In this document: piece after piece, positions 63,971 through 64,000 of the stretch
Layout of the letters: each line of letters opens with the position of its first letter
Position numbering within the stretch: the stretch's first letter is position 1
Assembly: GCA_018828145.1 (NCBI GenBank)
Contig: JAHJWO010000013.1
Coordinates: 1 to 64,000, forward strand
Source: Alphaproteobacteria bacterium
Lineage (GTDB): Bacteria > Pseudomonadota > Alphaproteobacteria > Rhizobiales > Devosiaceae
Direction: 5' to 3'
DNA: 64,000 bases
The notes under the pieces: model-generated
What the model was told of the DNA's origin: nothing
Databases searched by the model: none
Seen by the model: the letters and a program-made list of their open reading frames with translations, nothing else
Made by a program: the position numbers and the translations under genes

Positions 63971-64000
63971 ACCGAGTGTCAGACTACCGGCTCGCCCCAC

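Noticed and set aside
63971-64000. End of a minus-strand gene at the right edge
   Set aside because: A frame ending in WGEPVV and a stop can be read from the edge, but about six codons are too few to support a gene.

Overview
The window is GC-rich, gene-dense DNA from an alphaproteobacterium. A Ros/MucR-type regulator, two DUF2934 genes, four LacI-family regulators attached to sugar operons, and recurring GC-rich palindromic repeats between genes all suggest the order Hyphomicrobiales (Rhizobiales). A Devosia-like soil or plant-associated heterotroph is my best guess; no ribosomal marker is present to prove it.

Layout. (1) 1-3943 looks like the end of an integrated island. It holds a response regulator, small secreted, proline-rich and DUF2934 proteins, a MucR-like regulator and an XRE regulator with its own operators, and it stops exactly at a 3' half-tRNA (3943-3986). 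(2) 4167-13417 carries the phosphoketolase bypass (ackA-xfp) facing a sugar-acid operon (IlvD-type arabinonate dehydratase, DapA-family enzyme, RraA-family protein) with a divergent LacI regulator, followed by a second LacI gene. (3) 13501-22937 has a GH127 beta-L-arabinofuranosidase and a LacI-controlled operon (Gfo/Idh oxidoreductase, TIM-barrel isomerase, MalEFGK-type sugar importer). (4) 23135-24955 encodes the flagellar stator MotA-MotB, standing alone. (5) 25085-40976 is a large glycan-use locus: CE7 acetyl esterase, LacI regulator with TTGCGCAA operators, heparinase II/III-like lyase, Dpp/Opp-type importer, DUF2264 hydrolase, hydroxyacid dehydrogenase, an acyltransferase fused to an alpha/alpha domain, and a ThuA-like protein. 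(6) 41137-46358 has a methyltransferase, a YciF-like protein, and efp with its modification genes epmA and epmB. (7) 46366-48295 holds fabV and an hsp20. (8) 48513-51844 is a three-gene operon whose parts match the NdmC-NdmD-NdmE N-demethylase architecture: an oxygenase without a Rieske cluster, a reductase that carries the Rieske domain, and a GST-like protein. (9) 52003-63813 holds a malate/lactate-type dehydrogenase, an SDR, a MacAB-type exporter, and tamA-tamB.

How it fits together. Much of the window concerns plant cell-wall sugars. Arabinose-containing glycans are trimmed by GH127, arabinonate is dehydrated by the IlvD-type enzyme, acetylated and uronate-containing oligosaccharides are handled by the region 5 locus, and pentose phosphates are drained to acetyl phosphate and acetate by xfp-ackA. 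Each sugar block has its own LacI regulator, and four distinct palindromic operator types can be read directly. The most unusual enzyme system is the split Rieske oxygenase of region 8.
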